This document shows, one piece after another, positions 6,065 to 9,374 of a DNA stretch of 9,374 nt (position 1 is the stretch's first letter; every line of letters begins with the position of its first letter). The stretch is from Actinotignum schaalii (lineage in GTDB: Bacteria; Actinomycetota; Actinomycetes; Actinomycetales; Actinomycetaceae): the NCBI GenBank assembly GCA_946222725.1, contig CAMIHT010000055.1, forward strand, positions 1 to 9,374, read 5' to 3'. The translations under genes were made by a program, and so were the position numbers. The notes below the pieces were generated by a model that was not told where the DNA came from, searched no databases, and worked only from the letters and a program-made list of their open reading frames with translations.

Positions 6065-7054
6065 CTAAAAGAGCGCGATTTTCTCCGGCGGCGGGAAGAT
6101 CGCGTCGAGCTCAGTTAGGTCCGCCCTGCTCGGCTCCCACACTAGGGAGGCTGCATTCTGGCGGACTTGCTGCGGCGTCGTCGCACCGGCAATAACGGAG
6201 GCCACGCACGGCCGCGCGGCCAACCACGACATCGCCACCTGCACCGGCGTCAAGCCGCGCGCCTGCGCGAACGCAACAAAAGCCTCGATCTGATCCCAGT
6301 CCGTGGACTCCAGCAGTGCCGCCTTCGAGTGCGCAATCCGCGAGCCTTCCGGAGCCGCACCGCGCCGATACTTACCCGTCAGCAACCCGTTTGCCAGCGG
6401 GAAATACGGGAAAACTCCCAGGCCGAAACGCTGCGCCGCCGGAACCACCTCGAGTTCTGCGCGTCGGTCAATCAAGTTGTAATGCGACTCTGTAGCAATC
6501 GGGCCCACAAGCCCCCGCGCAGCCGCCAGATGCGAAGCGTCAGCAAGCTGCCATCCGGCGTGGTTCGACGTCGCGTAATACCGAATCTTTCCCGCCCGCA
6601 CCGCATCCGACAGCGCCTCGAGCGTCTCCTCGGGCGGCGTCACACCATCCGGCGTGTGATAAAAATACAGGTCAATCGCCTCCACGCCGAGCCGGCGCAA
6701 AGATGCCTCCAAAGCCCGCGTCACGTAGCGCCGCGAACCGCGCGCCCCGTAATCCGCACCGTTACGCCCCTGCATATCCATACCAAATTTTGTTATCACG
6801 ACGACGTCGCGGGCCCGCTCACCCGCTTCCCGCAACGCCTTCCCGAACATTATTTCCGAAAGTCCAGGTTCTTTGCCGTACACATCGGCAAGGTCGAATG
6901 TGGTGATTCCTTCTTCAAGGGCGGCCCGCACGACGGCATTCGTGCCTTCTTGTGTTTCGGTTCGCGTGTGGGCGCGGCCAAAATTATTACCACCGATGCC
7001 GACGGCGGATACCATCAGGCCGGACTTCCCTACCGGGCGATACGTCATTGTCAT
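6065..7054 (-). CDS. Aldo/keto reductase family oxidoreductase
   Basis: This is an NADP(H)-dependent TIM-barrel oxidoreductase of the aldo/keto reductase superfamily, expected to be cytosolic; the carbonyl substrate cannot be told from sequence. The 329-residue product has YRPVGKSGLMVSAVGIGG at the N-terminus and the catalytic tetrad D54 and Y59 (FDLADVYG), K89 (VITKFG) and H133 (LYFYHTPD). AGKIRYYATSN near 153-163 corresponds to the usual GKIRYIGxSN, and the C-terminal part has SVIAGATTPQQVRQNA, which in the family lies by the cofactor phosphate pocket. It resembles the bacterial 'oxidoreductase YhdN/Tas' style of AKR. ATG codons at 7054 and 7048 are both possible; neither has a strong Shine-Dalgarno. 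It is divergent from the lipid kinase gene and has no evident link to the CRISPR locus. Confidence 0.93.
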   Translation of the reverse strand: MTMTYRPVGKSGLMVSAVGIGGNNFGRAHTRTETQEGTNAVVRAALEEGITTFDLADVYGKEPGLSEIMFGKALREAGERARDVVVITKFGMDMQGRNGADYGARGSRRYVTRALEASLRRLGVEAIDLYFYHTPDGVTPPEETLEALSDAVRAGKIRYYATSNHAGWQLADASHLAAARGLVGPIATESHYNLIDRRAELEVVPAAQRFGLGVFPYFPLANGLLTGKYRRGAAPEGSRIAHSKAALLESTDWDQIEAFVAFAQARGLTPVQVAMSWLAARPCVASVIAGATTPQQVRQNAASLVWEPSRADLTELDAIFPPPEKIALF

Positions 7055-7117
7055 ACCGCCAGCCTAGCGGACACCGGCCGCGCCCGTTCCATAGCTCGGT
7101 TACGATGAGAGAACAGT

Positions 7118-7131
7118 GCTCACCTGTGAGC
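7118..7131. promoter_or_regulatory. 14-bp palindrome in the divergent intergenic region, candidate operator
   Basis: GCTCACCTGTGAGC is a perfect palindrome (6-bp arms, CT/GT centre included in symmetry as C-T versus no central pairing) in the 159 bp between the reductase and kinase starts. It lies about 64 bp from the reductase start and 83 bp from the kinase start. Dyad symmetry in a divergent promoter region suggests a regulator site, but no regulator gene is in view. Confidence 0.4.
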
Positions 7132-7213
7132 GGTGTTTTCGGGCGCGGCCCCGGCAGGGAATTATGAGGCTCCGAGCGCGCCACCACCACCGAGGGAAAG
7201 AGGGCTTGCCACT

Positions 7214-8194
7214 ATGTCAGATTCTGCGGCGCAGCAGCACCAGCACAACGGCTATCCGGAGGGGCAGCGCCAGATCCGCCGCGTCGTTCTTCTCACCAAC
7301 CCGACCGCGGGAAAGGGCCGCGCCACTTCTCTAGCTGCCCATATCACAGCCGAGCTGCTCAAACATGGCGTTGACGTGGTAGGAAACTACGCCACCACCG
7401 TCGCGGAAACTCGTAAGAACGCCAGGGCAGCACTGGCCGATCCCGGCATTGACGCCCTGGTGGCCTGCGGCGGGGACGGGCTGGCGAATCTCATCGTGCA
7501 GGAGCAGGCCGGTACCGGCAAGCCGCTCGGCTTAGTCGCGGGCGGAACCGGGAACGATATTGCGCGCGGCCTGGGCATTCCCCTCGATGTGCGCGCAGCG
7601 GCCCGGGTCATCGCATCCGGGTATACAGTGATGACCGACCTTGGCCTGGTCACCCGCGAAGTAAACGGTGTTTCCCAACCCGAGCGCCGCTATTTCGCCT
7701 CAATCCTCGCCGCGGGTATCGATACCCGCATTAACGCGCGGGCGAAGGAGATTCGGTGGCCGGGCGGTTCGGCCGCCTATTTCCTCGCGGTTCTTGCCGA
7801 AGTAGCAGCCATGCGCACCGCCCCACTCACCTTGAGCATCGACGGCGGCGAACCCTTCACCCTAGAAGCTACCCTGTGCGCGGTTGGCAATACCCGCAGT
7901 TACGGAGGCGGGATCCGAATGTGCTCGCACGCGGATCCGCGTGACGGCAAGCTGGCACTTACCGTCGTCGGCCCGGTATCGCGCCGCACCGCGGCTCGCA
8001 ACCTCCGCAATATCTACACCGGAGATTTCTCCAAACTGCAAGATATCGTCACTCAAATCCAGGTAAACAGTGTTCGCCTGGAGATGCCCGACCTTATTCC
8101 GGCGGTCGATGGCGAAGACCTCTTCCCCACTCCGCTCACGGTGACGGTGGCCGCTGGTGCCGGCTGTTTCCTCGTCCCGCCGCCGCGCGCGTAG
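7214..8194 (+). CDS. Diacylglycerol kinase family lipid kinase (DgkB/YegS-like)
   Basis: Members phosphorylate diacylglycerol or related lipids with ATP, recycling lipid at the inner face of the membrane; the exact substrate is not evident here. From the ATG at 7214 the protein has 326 residues. The DAGK catalytic domain shows NPTAGKG at 29-35, GGDG at 86-89 and GGTGNDIAR at 110-118, followed by the C-terminal beta-rich half with ILAAGIDTRINARAK and ending in the usual VDGE-type segment (PAVDGEDLFPTPLTVTV). One oddity: the family's GGDGT has Leu in place of Thr (GGDGLANL), while the Asn two residues on is kept. I prefer ATG 7214, with AGAGGG upstream, over a GTG at 7133, because the 27 extra residues are Pro/Ala-rich and unlike the family. 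It is convergent with ilvE. Confidence 0.92.
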   Translation: MSDSAAQQHQHNGYPEGQRQIRRVVLLTNPTAGKGRATSLAAHITAELLKHGVDVVGNYATTVAETRKNARAALADPGIDALVACGGDGLANLIVQEQAGTGKPLGLVAGGTGNDIARGLGIPLDVRAAARVIASGYTVMTDLGLVTREVNGVSQPERRYFASILAAGIDTRINARAKEIRWPGGSAAYFLAVLAEVAAMRTAPLTLSIDGGEPFTLEATLCAVGNTRSYGGGIRMCSHADPRDGKLALTVVGPVSRRTAARNLRNIYTGDFSKLQDIVTQIQVNSVRLEMPDLIPAVDGEDLFPTPLTVTVAAGAGCFLVPPPRA

Positions 8195-8208
8195 CACCGC
8201 CCAGCCGT

Positions 8209-8235
8209 GCTTAGCGCTGCCCAGCCCCGCTAAGC
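8209..8235. terminator. Hairpin between convergent genes, candidate bidirectional terminator
   Basis: GCTTAGCG (8209-8216) and CGCTAAGC (8228-8235) are a perfect 8-bp inverted repeat with an 11-base loop. It covers the ilvE stop codon and lies 15 bp past the kinase stop. No T-run follows on either strand, so it is not a textbook intrinsic terminator, but its position between converging genes fits transcription ending. An 8-bp direct repeat GCCCAGCC (8199-8206 and 8219-8226) overlaps it. Confidence 0.45.
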
Positions 8236-9372
8236 GATCCGGTACATCCACCCGAAGGGATCTTCGCGGGTGCCGTTGTGGATGCCGGTCAGCTCCTCGT
8301 AAATCCGCTGGGCCACAGTGTGGGTAGGCAGCTCAACGCTGAAATCTTCCCCGGTGAGCTGGCCGATGGCAGTCACTACGGCCGCGGTCCCGCAGGCGAA
8401 CATTTCCGCCACGCTCCCGTCCTGAATACCGCTCACCACATCGCGCAACGCGAGAGTATCTTCGCGTACCTCAACTCCAGCGCGGCGCAGCAGCTGCATA
8501 ATGCACGAACGGGTATTACCGGGCAGGATATTGCCGGTAAGTTTCGGGGTGGCCACGCTACCGTCGGCATAGACCACAAAGACGTTCATCCCGCCCAACT
8601 CATCGAGGTTCGTGGCGGTTGCGGCGTCGAGGAAAAGAACCTCATCGTAGCCGGCCGCGCTCGCGGTGACCTTGGGCAGCAGCGAGGCGGCGTAGTTCCC
8701 GCCGGTTTTCGCCGCGCCCATACCCCCGGGGCCGGCGCGGTGGTAATCCGGCTCTACCCACACCTTGATGGGCTGGAAACCGTTGGGGAAATACGCCCCC
8801 GCCGGCGAAGCAAGCACGATGTATTCGTAGGCCGCGGCCGCCCGCACCCCGAGGAAAGCTTCCGAAGCAAAAATGAAGGGTCGCAGGTAGAGAGATTCGC
8901 CCTCCGCTCCCGGAACCCAGCGCCGATCCTGGCGCACCAGATCCACCAGCGAGGCCACGAAATCATCTACCGGCAGCTCCGGAATAGCGAGCCGATGCCC
9001 GGAGAAGTTCAGACGCGCCCCGTTGTAGGTGGGCCGGAACAGCCACAGTGATCCGTCCGCGTGCCGGTAGGCTTTCAGGCCTTCAAAAACTTCCTGACCG
9101 TAGTGAAGCACCGAGCCAGCCGGGTCCAGGCTGAGCGGCCCGTAGGGCACGATGGCGTGATTATGCCAGCCGTCTTCCGCGGTCCATGTTGCCCGTGCCA
9201 TGTGATCGGTGAAGTAGCGGCCAAAACCGGGGCTGGCCAGGACCTGGCTCACCTCTTCTTCGCTGGCCGGGTGCTCATTCGGGTGCACAACGAACCGCCC
9301 CGCGAGGCTATCCGCGGGCGCGGGAGTGGTAGCGGCAGCTTCCAGTTCTTCCGGAGTGCTCGGAACGCTCAT
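8230..9372 (-). CDS. ilvE: Branched-chain amino acid aminotransferase
   Basis: IlvE is a cytosolic PLP enzyme that carries out the last step of valine, leucine and isoleucine synthesis and the first step of their breakdown, exchanging the amino group with glutamate and 2-oxoglutarate. The 380-residue product is the usual length of the long (eukaryote-like, class II) bacterial form. Visible signatures are YGQEVFEGLKAY at 91-102, SLYLRPFIFAS at 160-170, the PLP lysine K222 in AAKTGGNYAASL, FLDA followed by ELGGMNVF at 258-265, LTGNILPGNTR and EMFACGTAAVV at 323-333. The frame is complete: ATG at 9372, stop overlapping the hairpin shared with the convergent kinase gene. Only 2 bp precede the start, so promoter and ribosome site are outside the window. 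No sign of decay. Confidence 0.96.
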   Translation of the reverse strand: MSVPSTPEELEAAATTPAPADSLAGRFVVHPNEHPASEEEVSQVLASPGFGRYFTDHMARATWTAEDGWHNHAIVPYGPLSLDPAGSVLHYGQEVFEGLKAYRHADGSLWLFRPTYNGARLNFSGHRLAIPELPVDDFVASLVDLVRQDRRWVPGAEGESLYLRPFIFASEAFLGVRAAAAYEYIVLASPAGAYFPNGFQPIKVWVEPDYHRAGPGGMGAAKTGGNYAASLLPKVTASAAGYDEVLFLDAATATNLDELGGMNVFVVYADGSVATPKLTGNILPGNTRSCIMQLLRRAGVEVREDTLALRDVVSGIQDGSVAEMFACGTAAVVTAIGQLTGEDFSVELPTHTVAQRIYEELTGIHNGTREDPFGWMYRIA

Positions 9373-9374
9373 AC

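Noticed and set aside
6167..7108. 313-residue plus-strand ORF antisense to the aldo/keto reductase
   Set aside because: Arg/His-rich shadow frame, typical of GC-rich antisense ORFs; the minus-strand frame has all four AKR catalytic residues.
7118..7131. The same dyad read as an intrinsic terminator
   Set aside because: The 2-base centre is too short for an RNA hairpin loop without opening pairs, no T-run follows, and it lies in a divergent promoter region.
8278..9051. 257-residue plus-strand ORF antisense to ilvE
   Set aside because: Shadow of a complete IlvE with its PLP lysine; no independent family signal.

Overview
The window looks like chromosomal DNA from a moderately GC-rich actinomycete. 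An Actinomycetaceae-type genome (Actinomyces, Schaalia, Trueperella or Arcanobacterium-like) is my guess from protein style and base composition; no rRNA or other marker gene is present to confirm it. Two halves can be told apart: a type I-E CRISPR-Cas locus (about 1-6000) and ordinary housekeeping genes (about 6065-9372).

CRISPR half: positions 1-787 hold 13 repeats of 29 bp on an exact 61-bp period with 12 complete 32-bp spacers, plus a cut spacer at the left edge, so the array continues beyond the window. Repeat polarity and the position of the cas genes indicate that the array is read on the minus strand, leftwards from a leader at 788-919. Upstream, on the same strand, lie cas6e, cas3, cas1 and cas2, tightly packed (ATGA overlap cas6e/cas3, 2-bp gap cas3/cas1, 9-bp gap cas1/cas2). 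Cas1, Cas2 and Cas3 look intact.

The striking point is what is missing. No cas8e/cse1, cse2, cas7e or intact cas5e is visible. Between the aldo/keto reductase gene and cas6e are only about 340 bp, holding weak traces of a cas5e 3' end in two frames. cas6e itself carries an in-frame TGA at codon 32. The adaptation genes (cas1, cas2), the nuclease-helicase (cas3) and a perfectly regular array therefore survive next to a lost Cascade. The simplest reading is a type I-E locus that lost interference by an upstream deletion and is now decaying; the alternative is that Cascade is encoded elsewhere. In the same short gap lies a lone CRISPR-repeat-like hairpin (19 of 21 bases match) in the orientation opposite to the array.

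Housekeeping half: a minus-strand aldo/keto reductase, a plus-strand diacylglycerol-kinase-family lipid kinase divergent from it (with a perfect 14-bp palindrome between them), and a minus-strand branched-chain aminotransferase (ilvE) convergent with the kinase, with an 8-bp-stem hairpin at the convergent junction. These genes have no evident functional link to the CRISPR locus.
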